Assembly (NCBI GenBank): GCA_950295325.1 | Contig: OX485803.1 | Span: forward strand, 15,314,001 to 15,378,000 | Direction of reading: 5' to 3' | From: Polytrichum commune | Lineage: Eukaryota > Streptophyta > Polytrichopsida > Polytrichales > Polytrichaceae | Length of the DNA: 64,000 nt | Part shown: one piece after another, positions 45,725 to 58,272 of the stretch | Numbering within the stretch: position 1 is the stretch's first letter | Layout: the number at the start of each line of letters is the position of its first letter | Notes under the pieces: generated by a model | Databases searched by the model: none | The model's input: only the letters and a program-made list of their open reading frames with translations | Told to the model about the DNA's origin: nothing | Position numbers and translations under genes: made by a program

Positions 45725-47085
45725 TGTTACATGTGGTATCAGATGTGTGATGATGATTGATTTTGAGAACCTTGAGCTTGAGAATAATGGCAATTCAAAC
45801 TACGGGAGAGTTTTTCCTTTGTTGATTGGCTATATTGTGGACGAGGTGAAAAATGTACAAATGAGTTCCGTAGGGGCTGATTATAGGCTAAGATCTTGAG
45901 GATTTTTGATGGGGGTCATTGTGTATGCTTGTGTTGCATAGCATATTTCAATCATGTGTACCGAGGTTTGGGGGGGGGGGGTGGGAAATCGTGCCCACAT
46001 AATTTGGGCATATTTCTCTTGGGATTTCCAAGAGCATCAATTGCAAAGTCAACATTAGCTACATGTTGGAAGGGTTTAGTATAGAAGGAGAACAATCTTG
46101 TTTGTGGAATAATAAATGTTATGTGTATATTCTCTTAAGAGTCAACGCTCCTCGAACATATCAATTTGCGAAGTCTAATCCAATTACCAAGGTATGTGGG
46201 TCTTATGTAGTCACTCTTCTTATATGTTCATCATTCACACTACATGAGGACCTACATGATCACTCAAAAAGAAAGAGAATTTTGCCTTTTGACCTCTTAA
46301 AACATTTGCATCTTAATTCCGTTTCTAAGACTCAAAGTGACCAACTTCAAAAGATTGTATGTGGAATTGGAAATGCCCACAAGAGTTCCACAAAAGGTAG
46401 CTGAGCCTAAAGTGACACTGTCCCCCCAATAATTATAACTATAATTATATATATATATTTCAAGCAAGGTAAATAGCTTGGAAAATTTTCAAAAATATTC
46501 CATAGATTTGAAAATTTATACAAAGTCTACAATTTTTTTCTTCCAAAAATAACAAATTTACATGTAACTAACAAAAATCTGCAAGTTCATTTCAAGAGAT
46601 GAGCCTTTTGTTCTTGACTAAGGGGGGGGGGTTCAATAATGTTGGGTTGCTAGGTGAGAATCACCATAGAAGCAACCTTATTGCGGGTGAGAGTTTATTA
46701 TTAAATGAAGGGGGTGTCCCCCTTTTGTGGATCACTTCTTACACCGCCTCATTGAGCATATAGATCCCCAATCAACCATTGTCATCGGCCAATATTGGTG
46801 CTTTTCTTAAAGCATTCTTACATCCTTCTTACACCGCTACTATGAATCACCAAAGTGGTGCTATCTTTTACTTAATGTTGCTTATGATTGATTGCTTTTA
46901 ACAATGACTAACTTGATGGCACCATTGCACTCACTTGTTGATGGCTTAAGGATAAAAAAATAAAGAAGGTGTTGCCAACATGAAGATGTTACTTTAAGGC
47001 ATTGCTACCTTACTAGTATAGGAGCCTAAACAAAAATCAAAGTTCACTAACGACTAAAGTCCACTGTGTCTAGGGAGACTTTTGG
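45725..47085. other. Intergenic DNA, nothing firm
   Basis: TGTGGTATCAGATG (about 45,731) resembles a plant LTR primer-binding site but stands alone. The 45,708-45,899 and 46,063-46,404 frames have no motif. Confidence 0.3.
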
Positions 47086-47089
47086 ACAT

Positions 47090-47230
47090 CTTTCGGTTGT
47101 TCTTTATTGATTTGAGGTATATTCTCCAAATTCCTCTAAAACGATCAATAATTTTCCTGAAGTCTTGAACTTCAACTGGTTATTTCTACAAAACCAACTG
47201 GTATTTGTAACTACACTGGTTATCCCGGTT
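47090..47230 (-). repeat. Element P, inverted partial copy
   Basis: GAGGTATATTCTCCAAATTC, then CCTCTAAAACGATCAATAAT, CTTGAACTTCAACTGGTTAT and GGTATTTGTAACTAC: the inverse of the 9.4-kb body. Confidence 0.6.
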
Positions 47231-48969
47231 ACTAGGGGAGGGTTAACAATGAATGTGGAGTATTAATAAAGGTGATACGAAATTTCTTTACGTTGTGAAA
47301 CTAGAGCCACCAAAAGATCCAAGGAGTATTGTTCATCCTGGCACTGTTCACAAAATACTATTCATAGCAACACTATTCATTGAAAGTACCGCCACTTGGT
47401 ATTATTCCCTCAAAGTATTGGCACTTGGCACTATTCACTGACAAGCATGTGTTTCCCTATGATTGTTTTTATCACTCTACGAACACCGTAGAGCACGCAT
47501 TCATTTTCTTGAAATCTACGATAACCGAAAATGTAATCCTGAATTTAGTCTCACTTACTGTAGTAAGAAATTCCAGCCCTCAATGACTTTGAGATTTGGC
47601 TAAATAGTGCGTGCTTTGGGAATTAACACCACCCTCACTAATTGGGATAATTAGTGTAGCGGTAGATTCTCCCCGTTCATTAGTTAAGGTGTTTATTGGG
47701 TACGGCCCACACGTCCTTCAGTAGGCTGTTAGTTCTATCCATCTAGTAGGCAAAGGAAGAGTGTTGGAGTTGTGGATAGCCTAGTTTCTCAAACAAGGTA
47801 CTACCGTACTAGACTAGTTGGACTAGGCTTGCCACTACGACAATAAAGCCAATTGCATTTGTTGTGTGCCATGGGTTGCGGTTGATGGGGTGGATTGTAA
47901 GGTACGTGTGCCTAAAAGCAACACTTCCAACAAGTTTTAATCTTTTATTGGTTTTAAAGAAGTCGGTAGAGTTTCATAACATGCTTGCAACAAGTATGGA
48001 AGATGTGTGAAGAGTGCATAGATTTTTTTTAAAGAATAAAGTAGTTTATATGCATCCTACAAACATCTGCAATGTCATTTTGGGGTTTAGGCATTTTTAT
48101 TGTCGAGTAGGGAAGTCCACTCTCACATACATTTGTATTGTGTACCTTCCTTTATAACCTCTACTTATGAATCAACCCTAGCAAGCATTAGATGTAACCA
48201 ACCTAGATTAGACTAAACTACAGTAGCTTTTGGTAAAAGGATGGCAATGCTTTTAGACGCATGTACCTGATCTCAACTTTGACCTAATCCATGGTCTTCA
48301 CTCTAATCTAAACTTCGTTGAAATAATCAAATTTCAAAACTACTCTCTAGATTTTCGAAATGCCACACTAGTTCCACATACCCTCAAGGTGAGCAGGACC
48401 TGATTCGATTTCTCATCTCAAATGAAAATATATACAAATTCAAAGCATATACCAAATTCCTTTGCAATTGAACATGGCTTCTCTATCCACATGCGCGGAG
48501 TAGCCAAAATGCAGGGTTCGCAAATCGGGGTTGTATTTCACAGGGAACATGGAATAGTAACCATCTAAGAGCCTAATCATGTTTTAAGGTTTACTAATGA
48601 CTGCATAACAACTTTATGGTAGAGTCCACAAGCCATTTGGTAAATTGTTGCTACTCTTCCATCCGTTAGGGTGATGAAGATGTAGATAGCATAGATTCTC
48701 AAAACAAAGTCAATACTACAACTACTAGGCCTTGAACTTGCTATAATCATAAACTAGGCTTGGTGACGTAGTAACAAGTTACAACAAAGTCAATTGAATG
48801 CGTAAAGTGTTATTAAGTTGAGGATGGAGTGAACTGCAAGAACTTTCACACCTGAACTCCCATGTAAAATTCGAAATGACCAATTTCAAAAAAGTTGTCT
48901 TTGGAGTTCGAAATATTGCCCGCAATACTTCCGTATACAATTTCAAGAGCCTAAATTGGTTGTGGGTTT
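47231..48969. other. Intergenic DNA, nothing recognised
   Basis: AT-rich with weak internal repetition only (the pair CGCCACTTGGTATTATTCCC / GGCACTTGGCACTATTCACT near 47,400). No gene. Confidence 0.3.
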
Positions 48970-48972
48970 TTA

Positions 48973-49471
48973 GGGCCACTTCACACACGAGACTGAGAGC
49001 CCATGACCATTACACTTCAAGCACTCTCATTGGAGGAAAAGGTGGATCTCTCCAAGTTCGCTTCACACTACGCTTGAGGGACCAACAAAGTATGTGAATG
49101 CAAGATGGATGTAAAGTCTACATGGATTCCTACGTGGCATCGAATGGATCATATTTCATGGTCACTTGGATTATTTTCAAAAATCATCTCTTGGAGGTAA
49201 GCCTAATACAAAACCAAGAGACCATGACACTCTGAACGCTCACCACCATTGGTTCATTCTAATTTATCATGTGTGAGAACACGCATGAATAGAAAGTCAT
49301 TGAAATAGCATTTGGTTGAGGGCGCGGTCACATATGACTTCACACTACACTTGAGGGTCCGTGACCACACTACATGATTTTGGAGGTGTATTGGGGACGG
49401 CCTTTCGACACTTCCTTTTGGGCTCTCACAATTTCATGGTCACGGCTCTTGGCTTGTGTGTGAAGTGGCCT
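48973..49471 (-). mobile_element. PIF/Harbinger-like MITE, family A, copy 3
   Basis: 499 bp in the same orientation as copy 2. GGGCCACTTCACACACGAG at the left, GTGTGTGAAGTGGCCT at the right. TTA is duplicated at 48,970-48,972 and 49,472-49,474. Confidence 0.8.
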
Positions 49472-49539
49472 TTACTAACGGCAGTCCTCTTGTGGTTCCC
49501 ACAAGCCATTCAGTAGATTGTTGTTGCTCTTGTTGCTCT

Positions 49540-49803
49540 TGCATCTGTTAGGGCAGAGGGAGGGAGACGAAGTTCGGAGGGCGATTACGAAGTGCGTGAT
49601 GAAGACGACCTAGATGAGGCCAGTGACGACCACGATCACGTTGCGAGCACTCTGTGGACTACAGATGCCAATGCATCACTCACATTCAAGCTCCCTTCCC
49701 CACATTCCTCTTTCTCACCACCTTCTTTACTCTCCCTCTCCGCATGCGCATGCTGCTTGTCTCCCCCAACTCCCCTCACCACCTGCAACATCAGCACCTC
49801 CTA
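49540..49803 (+). other. Possible exon or gene relic, unrecognised
   Basis: A frame without an ATG reads IVVALVALASVRAEGG, then an acidic stretch (DYEVRDEDDLDEASDDHDH) and a Ser/Pro-rich tail ending at 49,803. It is richer in GC than its surroundings. The hydrophobic stretch followed by an acidic one could be a signal-anchor remnant, but I recognise no family and the frame could be chance. Confidence 0.2.
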
Positions 49804-50869
49804 GATTCGATGCCTAAATGGGCATTCCAAGCCAAACATTAGAGGTCTCACTTTTGGATAGCACCAGGGTTCAGACGTTCATGAATATACACTAGGGTGC
49901 CTGCCGCCCCTTTCAATTCGAATCTCACTACTGATTCTAGCAGCAGCAGGTAGAATGCACATTGGGCATTAGATTGTGGCAAGCATGCTGGCCAAGTAGC
50001 CAGCCAATTTTGTGGCAGAGTTTATATTCTTTGAAAAGAATAATCGGCCATTCTCACAACTTCTTGTCTTGTTTTTTGCAATTCCGGCCTTTTGTCCACC
50101 AGTTCTCTAGCACATTCGTTTGGATTTGACTGTAGGCATTACATCTGTTAAGTTTTGGTCTTGCATGTCCAATTCTGATGTGAGCTTGCTTGTGTCCATT
50201 TTGGAGCAGCATTTGATGTCAACTCCACGTTTGATTTTAATTTTTGGCTGGACTTTACTTTTCTGCTCGTACCTGAATGTTTCTAGTTTCGTCTGTGATC
50301 GAGGTATGGCCATGCAGGTTGTAACGATTGTCTGTCTTCGTCGTATCGAACTCTAGAGCTTGTTTAGTGGCATTGCAGGTGTTTGAACTGGCACCATTGA
50401 TTGGAGTAGGTTGTTGTTTCAATTCGAAAGCAGGACGATGAAAGTTACATGCTAGCTGCAGCGTGATGTAGGGTGAGATACATAGCTGTGATTTCATAAT
50501 GGTTTTCTTTTTTGGGTGGACACCCATAAACCTCAAACTGGATTCATAGTCTTCGGGTACATTCTCATGTTAGATTCCTAAAGGTATTGCTCACTATCAC
50601 TTTACTTGATCCCTATAACAGTGGACCCCAAACCATTACACTTTGAATTGAAGAGGAATTCTAAAGTGATGTGAAACCTACACCATGTCACTCATAAGTA
50701 TTATAGCCCTTAACTTGCATATAACACATTTTGGGTATTTAACATTATTACACAAATGACACTAAATACATAAACAACGCACATACTAGGCATGGACCTA
50801 CCACAATAATAACACGTATAGGCTTGCCACTAGAGTCCCTCAAAGGCTAACTTCAAGGAGCTTGGTTTC

Positions 50870-52245
50870 AAGGTTGGTCCCTCTTTTATTTATTGGGTAG
50901 AATCATCCGTTTTCATCTCCAATCCAAGACATCGTTTTTGCAAGGCTTAGAAACCTTTGTTTGATCAGAGTCGGAAACCGAAAGAAGAGGGACTGACCTT
51001 GAAATCCAACTCCTCGACATTGGACACATGTCAAGGCCGAAATTCTTTTACCTTGGCTCACCAAACTCCATTTCCGAAACCGGCGTTTTTGAACATGTGT
51101 GGCATGCCCTTCAACAACCAAAGCAAGCCAATCGAATGTGTGGAGTGCCATGGGGTGTAAATTGTGTGTGTGTGTGAGGGGGGCTAGAGTTAGGCGGGCG
51201 TCAAGTGTTGGTGCAAGGAAGGGGCCGCAACTCCCTCTTGTATTTACTAGGTAGAATCATCCGTTTCCATCTCCGATTCAAGACATCGTTCCTGCAAGGC
51301 TTAAAAATCTCCGTTTCCGATTGGAGTCGGAAACCAACAGAAGAGGGACCAGCCTTGAAACCCAGCTCCTCAAAGTTAGCCACATGTCAAGGCCGAAACT
51401 CTTTTACCTTGGCTTACCAAACTCCGTTTTCGAGCGTGTGTGGCTTCCCTTCGGCAAGTGAGTCAATCAAAGGTGTGGAGTGGCATGGGTGTGGATTGTG
51501 GGGGGGTTGGAGTTAGGCGGGCGTCAAGTGTTAGTGCAAGGAAGGGGCCGCAACTCCCTCTTGTATTTACTCGGTAGAATCATCCGTTTCCATCTCTGAT
51601 CCAAGACATCGTTCCTGCAAGGCTTAAAAACCTCCGTTTCCAATCGGAGTCAGAAACCGACGGTTTAAACCAACAGAAGAGGGACCAACCTTGAAACCCA
51701 GCTCCTCGAAGTTAGCCACATGTCAAGGCCGAAACTCTTTTACCTTGGCTTACCAAACTCCGTTTTCGAGCGCGTGTGGCCTCCCCTTCGGCAAGTGAGC
51801 CAATGAAAGGTGTGGAGTGGCATGGGTGTGGATTGTGGGGGGGTTGGAGTTAGGCAGGAGTCAAGTGTTGGTGCAAGGAAGGGGCCGCAACTCCCTCTTG
51901 TATTTACTGGGTAGAATCATCCGTTTCCATCTCCGATCCAAGACATCGTTCCTGCAAGGCTTAAAAACCTCCGATTCCCATCAGAGTCAGAAACCGACGG
52001 TTTACACCAACATAAGAGGGACCAGCCTTGAAACCCAGCTCCTCGAAGTTAGCCACATGTCAAGGCCAAAACTCTTTTACCTTGGCTTACCGAACTCCGT
52101 TTTCGAGCGTGTGTGGCCTCCCCTTCGGCAAGCGAGCCAATGAAAGGTGTGGAGTGGCATGGGTGTGGATTGTGGGGGGGCTGGAGTTAGGCGGCCGCCA
52201 AGTGTTGGTGCAAGGAAGGGCCGCAACTGGCAGCTAGTAAAAGGA
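50870..52245 (+). repeat. Tandem satellite, four units of ~323-337 bp plus a partial
   Basis: The anchor GTGCAAGGAAGG recurs at 51,211, 51,534, 51,871 and 52,208, giving spacings of 323, 337 and 337. Each unit holds GTAGAATCATCCGTTT, CAAGACATCGTTCCTGCAAG, CGGAAACC, AAACCCAGCTCCTCGAAGTT and CCTTGGCTTACCAAACTCCG. Units 3 and 4 carry a ~14-bp insertion (GACGGTTTAAACC type) absent from unit 2. The most distal unit (from 50,870) is the most diverged. Open frames across it are repeat-borne, not genes. Confidence 0.85.
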
Positions 52246-52365
52246 AAAAAGCAGATCTCCCAAGTTAAGTTAAGAGCAACAGAAGCTTGCTTGGGGGAGG
52301 AGTCATAAGTTATCATGTCATGTGGGCTGCCACTCTTGTTCCAAACGCTAGCACAAGGAAGGCAG

Positions 52366-52373
52366 CCACGTGG
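52366..52373. promoter_or_regulatory. G-box-like palindrome CCACGTGG
   Basis: A palindromic ACGTG core, in a short GC-rich stretch after the satellite. No transcript start or gene can be tied to it, so its role is unsupported. Confidence 0.15.
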
Positions 52374-52525
52374 CGAGATGCCACGCCAGACCCACACCCC
52401 TCTTTCCCCCACTCCACTCTCGCCTCCAGCTGGAGCTCTCCCATTCGCTGGCTGCGATCCAAGGACCACACAACCCCCCACCCAAAGCATGGGAATAACA
52501 GCAAGCTAACCTACAATAGGGTACT

Positions 52526-53400
52526 TACTTTATCCACTTTGCTATCCATCCCCTAGGATGTAATGTAGTAGGTGGCAAGATTCTCACTTCTTACTATTAG
52601 GGAAAAAGTGTGGTCCAATGCATTGTTGGACCGGTGTTTAGGTGTATGAATTGCATCAATAAGCAATGTTAATTATAATGGTATCAAAGAAGTTGCCTGC
52701 GGGTATTGGTATTGCAAAACCGTTCATTGTTGACATATGATGGGTATCGTTAGGCGAGAGAATCTTTGTATACTGGAGTTATCATTTGGGTCAGTGCCAT
52801 TCTGAGCCATATTGATACGAGGGCGATTTTAGCTAAGAGGTGAAGGTTCTTTGCATGGTATATAAACCCCAATGGGTGTTTTTTTAATATAGAAATATAA
52901 AGATTTGAAATACCATTTTTTATACCCTGAGATGGTATGAAAAATGGTGAAATCCTCATTATAGATGCATGAGTGATATCAAATGAAGATGATTCCAATC
53001 CAGCATTAGTTAAGATAACAACATGGTTGGAAAATTGACATGGCCATGATCCAAAAGAGCACGAACTTGTAATAAGCACATTTAATCTTCTTTTTACTTT
53101 TTCTTTGCCGAATCAGCACGACAATTCTATTAAGGCTTTATTCCAAGGCCACTTTTTCCATCCATTCTAAAGGAGGTATGCAACAAGATTCTCACTTATT
53201 ACACTAGTGGAATACATGGCTTTGAACAACACACTTGTAAATCGACAAAAGCGTGGTTCTATACAATACAATTTTGTGTTGTTTTGGACCACGTCGTGTC
53301 AATTTGACGACCTTGTTGTTTGGACCATGTTTTATAGTAGTGTTATAAGTGAGAATCTTGCCTACCTCCTTTGGGAATGATGGATAGTAAAGTGGGTATC
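52526..53400. mobile_element. Foldback element X with ~80-bp inverted ends
   Basis: The left end (CCACTTTGCTATCCATC...GGTGGCAAGATTCTCACTT) and the inverted right end (CCCACTTTACTATCCATCA...GGTAGGCAAGATTCTCACTT) are parallel to TGGTCCAA. A second left-type end at 53,157-53,215 lies inside, so the element is partly duplicated or nested. Confidence 0.55.
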
Positions 53401-53519
53401 TATGAAGCTTGGTTTATTTGTTGCCATCTGTTGGTTGGGATCAAAGTGATCTTGGCATCGGAATATAAGCTAAGCTACATAGGTGTTCGCTTTTCTATCC
53501 ATAGATTCGTTGCCTACAT

Positions 53520-53640
53520 CGGCAACAAGAATCTCACTTATTACACTACACCATTTATGGTATTTTTCGTGTCACTTAATATTTGGAGTTACGTTGTGCC
53601 ATAACATTTCCTATAGATCTCATTTTTTTAACCAACAAAG
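53520..53640. repeat. Partial family T element
   Basis: ACACCATTTATGGTATTTTT, TGTCACTTAATATTTGGAGT, ATTTTTTTAACCAACAAAGG. Confidence 0.5.
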
Positions 53641-55165
53641 GTCAAATTGGTTGAAAAGGAGGTCATGATCATCTTGTCTAAAGGCTCAACCACATAAACT
53701 TGCGATTGTGAGCTTGAGGGGTCAAGGTGAGAGAATATGGGCCTTTACATATGTCATAAATGATGGAGCTTCGGTTCCTCCTTTTATAAGGAAGATTGAT
53801 TTTCAAGGTTAAGCCCAAACTTAAACTTGTAGTCATCGGACTTGAAAAGTCTACAAGCTTGTGTTTGATGTCATGAATTCCATCTCCCCCAAAAAGCTTG
53901 ATTTTGAACATTGAGACAATATTGATCCAACATTTTAGACATATGTAAGGTCTCGAACTTGGGGTTTGCACCTTTCATAACATGTATGAGTATATGCGAG
54001 TGCACAAAAAGGATATTTATTTGAACTTTAATGTACTATGTATACATATGCTACACAAATTATAACTCGTAGTTATGTACTTGTATCGAGGACCTCCAGA
54101 AAATATATAATTTTTTGTACATGTATGGTTCGGTCACTAGACTTTATGGGATAAGTATTTAATGTTGAATAATTTTCTCATTTCCTTTTCTCATCCATGT
54201 ATTTATGGACGAGGCAATATTAGGGTTTTGGAAAGGGTGGTTAACCTGAGAACGAGGCCACTTCTTGCTTAGGGTTGCAAGAGGAATGGCCGGCACTTCT
54301 TTCTGGCCCTTCTTTGTGGTTGATGTAGGTGGTTTATGCGGGTTGTTGTTGTAGGTGCTTGTGGGTGATGGATGCCTTTGTTAGATCATGGGCGACATTG
54401 AAATTGTGAAGGTGCTTATTCCCAAGTTGGTTTTCTCTCAATCGGTTTCATATCATTAGTAAACCTCCGATGTGTATAACAAATCGGTGGTGAGTAATAC
54501 AAGGTGATTTAGCCGCCGCTTTGATGATATTTGGGTCACTTGCCCTCACAGAAGTGAAACTACACCCACCATCCTTCATAATGAGGAGTGTTATCCACCA
54601 AGCTATGACACACTTCATTTTTGTGCCTGAGGTGGGAAATTAAGAGACGCCAAGTTGGGCAAATTAGGAGGCAGCATGTGGCTGTGAGGTGCTGACCAAC
54701 TTGTATTGTGGGTATTCTATAATGAAAAAAACAATTTAGCAACATTTTATCTTACATGTGACCGTTTTAAAGGCACGACGCAACCAATATTCGCATTAAA
54801 CTTGGTTTTTATTGGCAAATGACCCATATAGAATCTACTAATGATGTTGTCCACTTACACAACATTGAAAGACAAAAGATTCCCCCCCCCTTCGCCGTAA
54901 CACTGCATTGGGAAGAAGTACAAAATCCTTGACTACGGAGCCTAGATGAACACCTTCCTCAACTCCGATTTCAATAAGCCCAAATTCTTTGGTCATGATT
55001 CGTAATTGCTAACTTGCTCAACTTCTAATGCTCGAATCCATTGACTAAATGATTCCACAAAGCTGGAGATATCCACATTAACCTCATCTACCTTACCAAC
55101 AAATTCAGCTTGAAAAACTCGGGTATAACATTGTCGTTGATTAGAATGAAACAGTTGATAGCAGC
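53641..55165. other. Intergenic DNA, nothing recognised
   Basis: AT-rich with a C run near 54,884. No supported feature. Confidence 0.3.
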
Positions 55166-55168
55166 TAA

Positions 55169-55472
55169 GGGGCTTACCCCACTACAGGCCCTCAAATTTC
55201 GGTGGTGGCAGCGATTGGTTGGGTGCAACTGCCGCTACCCTAATGGGTACCACACAGACGGGAGATAAGAACAACGTGGCTTTGAAAAGTGGAGTGCTTC
55301 CTCACGATGAACTGCCGTTGGATTTTCCCTGGAAGTTTGTGTGGTGCTAAACTGCCAGTAGTGTGATACATGACCACTGGCAAAGTGATGAGATGTAAGC
55401 ATTTGCTTTGAAAAGTTGCCGGAACTATAGTCCACATCACGGAACCCCAATTGCCATAATGTGGTAAGCCCC
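55169..55472. mobile_element. PIF/Harbinger-like MITE, family E (304 bp)
   Basis: GGGGCTTACCCCACTA and, inverted, GGGGCTTACCACATTA form the termini. TAA is duplicated at 55,166-55,168 and 55,473-55,475. The interior is GC-richer and non-coding. Confidence 0.75.
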
Positions 55473-55475
55473 TAA

Positions 55476-56515
55476 GTAACGTTATGTCGGGTCTCCCTGC
55501 TCATTGCTCAAAATTATACCGGACCACAGTAATAGGTGCAAAAAGTGTGGCTAGGCAGCCAAACTAGGGCAAATCTCCCTTTCATGAATGACTCCCTTTT
55601 ACTTGCATGCAGGGCTAGTAAATTAAAAGAGGCCATGATGCACCATTGATCAGCGCCTGTCTAAACTTGTGTTGACTTCCTGCAACATAGATGGGGTGGC
55701 TTGGCCAAATTTAGTGTTCAAATTTAATGGTACTGTCCTACAAAGTAGTAGCGTTTACTAGCATATGTGTACTAAGGTAGAGGGTGCTTAAACCAACACT
55801 TTAAGCTATTGCACATACATGTCGCACATTACATGGTTGATATAAAATAATATATATTTATATTAGCCTTTGTTCTAAACATAGGTAAAAAGAAATAAAA
55901 AATATTTTTAGCCTCAATTAGATATTTGATGAATATTTAAAGTCAAAACCACTAGTTTCCTTGAACCAATATATAGGTCATGTGTATGACGACCTTGGAT
56001 ATGATGAGGGCCCCCACTCTCATTGCCTAGAACCAACACAACATAGCTGGGTACTGGACCCAAACTATATCAAAGCCCAAGTAGTAATGATACGCAAAGC
56101 CACATGGCCACCTCCATGATCCCACCTACTGTAGTTCGCTTGCAAAACCATCACCTTGCGTCTCGGGAACCAAGCCCCTTGCATCCTGGGAAATGACCCT
56201 TTGTGCTTTGTGGACTTACCTCCTTGGCTTTGTGAATAGAATGGCTAGAAAAGGCATTGACAAGCCACCCTAATCCCACCTTGAACCAACTCGAGATAGA
56301 GTGAAGCCCGTTACCTACCCTACATGAAGGTAGTGAAGGCCGATATGAGGTGGCACCACTAATGGCACCTGAAAACCGTCGCTCCGTGGGCCCGGACACT
56401 CCTATATCAGGGAAACGGTTCAAGGTAATAAAGTGTTGGCAATTGGGAGGCGTTCATAGGTGTTGGTTTTGGGTGGGATGTTGGTTTTAGCACCCTCTAC
56501 TTTAGCAACTTACAA
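55476..56515. other. Intergenic DNA, nothing recognised
   Basis: Chance frames (for example 56,151-56,423, minus) without motif. Confidence 0.3.
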
Positions 56516-56519
56516 GCGA

Positions 56520-56790
56520 GTACACCGTTTATGGTATTTAGTGTGTTGCATGTCTATTAGTGTCACTCACCTTAGTTAGTGTCACCTCATGACAATTGGC
56601 ATTCAAGTTCACGTCCTAATATCTTGGCTCTATAAATAATCTTTCACTTAAAGAAGTTACTTATGTTGATGAATGGTATCATAGTGATAATTAGCCATGT
56701 GACACTTTGAGACTTCTAGGCATCTAGTTTAGGCCCTTTACAAATATTGTACGTGACATGAAATACCATAAAGAATGTAGCACAATAGGA
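56520..56790. repeat. Family T-related foldback
   Basis: ACACCGTTTATGGTATTTAG at the left and GAAATACCATAAAGAATGTA at the right are inverted. It includes CTTTGAGACTTCTAGGCATC, shared in inverse with 36,090. Confidence 0.55.
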
Positions 56791-56854
56791 GCCTTAGATG
56801 TGTGAAGAGGGATGTAGAATTCAAATATGTCAAAGTTTGCAGGACTACAACGTC

Positions 56855-57060
56855 TATGGTGTTGAGTTTCACTTACTATTTGGAACTACACAATGCTAGA
56901 ACTTCTTACTACATATTTCAGTTTTTACCAACAAAGTGTAAATATACACCATAAATGACTTACCTTGATAGAAAATTTACATTCCTGGAGCAAAAAGTTA
57001 TAACACTGCGTAACCCCGCAAAGTAAGTGACACTAACTACCATAAACGGTGTAGCGCAAT
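56855..57060. repeat. Foldback element, family T
   Basis: GAGTTTCACTTACTATTTGG, AACTACACAATGCTA at the left and TAACACTGCGTAACCCCGCA, AGTAAGTGACACTAACTACC at the right are inverted arms. The centre has ACCAACAAAG. Confidence 0.65.
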
Positions 57061-57489
57061 GGTTGTTTGATTTTTGTCAAGGGAGATAAGCAACTTATAC
57101 CATGCCCACACTAGGGCCAAGCGCTGCTCCTTGGCAACAACATGAGTCCCTCTTGCCCGGGAAAGTTCATCACTTTCCGAGACTTACTGTTACCAATAAG
57201 GATATTCGTCCTACTCACAGAAACGTCACCAAATGCAATGTACTGTAGTTTCGCCGGTTGCAGATGAAGACAAGAACTCCTGTCAAGATGGAAACCCTCC
57301 TATTGGTGTGGGCCAGTCGTTAGTCGTAGTGTGAGCATGATATTAGCCTCTTTGACAATGGAAAGGGGGCAGGAAGTTCAAGTGGACGTCGGTGTGGAGT
57401 AAGATCCCAGAACTTTATCTTCATCTCCAAGAATGGCCCTGCTGGGAATCTCTTTATCCACTTTCCTTTGCTGAATATTTGTTGAAGAA

Positions 57490-57553
57490 ACACGTGGACC
57501 CAGGCTACTTATCCAACTACCCCCATAGTTGGAGCTGTCGTACATATATATAG
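57490..57553 (+). promoter_or_regulatory. Possible promoter (ACGTG core and TATATATA)
   Basis: ACACGTGG near 57,490 and ACATATATATAG near 57,543 are spaced like an upstream element and a TATA box for a + strand transcript. It is considered only because coding-like frames follow at 58,273 and 59,292. Confidence 0.2.
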
Positions 57554-58272
57554 TCGCAAGCATGACCCATAATCCATTATTCCCTGTATTAGGTGTTCGG
57601 CTCTTGTGAATAGACTATCTTTATGACTTTGGTTTGCCTTGTGGAGCTTCGGGTTTTTGTGTTTTTGTTTGTAAATTTCTTTTTAACATCGAATGGGAGT
57701 TGCATATATAAATTGATAAGAACGTAAACAAAGGTATGTGGGTGTTAATTGGTTCATTTTCCATGTTGTCCAACTTCTACCCATTAGATTTACACAATAA
57801 AAACTTGTGTTGTGTTAGCAAATGTACGATGAAACATTGTAAAAATTGGATTGAAAATTGGACCTCCCTTGACTAAGTTATGCTTATCGGAAGTGCATGT
57901 TTGTTGATTTCTTAAATGAGTACATAGGTCCTCCCATTTGTGTTCACTACTGAGTGTAGAGTAGTTATGAATATTTGAAGACATAATCCAATCCCTTTTG
58001 AACATGTGTCTTTATGACGTTTGCTCTTTAATCCTCACCAAACCACATATCAATCAAATATAGGGGTCTGATTAAGAAAACGAGTCACTTGAGACATGTC
58101 TACCTTACACCCCCAAGAGACAAGCCATAAATTCCTTGCAAGGTAGAAGAAATGCAAGAGGGAGAGTGGGGCTTTATTATACTGACTTAGATTTAGAAAG
58201 ATAACATTAGTTCCTAGACTGAGTAAAATAATATGAAACTGGGATGGCTTATGAAACTAAACCTACATCAAG

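Noticed and set aside
45731-45745. LTR retrotransposon primer-binding site
   Set aside because: TGGTATCAGA matches, but I found no LTR pair, polypurine tract or gag/pol motif nearby; kept only as a low-interest note.
14555-46630. Poly(G)/poly(C) runs of 9-15 as functional G-quadruplex sites
   Set aside because: Isolated homopolymers without the four-tract pattern; could also reflect sequencing error.
51205-52143. 100-codon frames within the 51-52 kb array
   Set aside because: Recur once per tandem unit and shift frame at the indel between subtypes; satellite, not gene.
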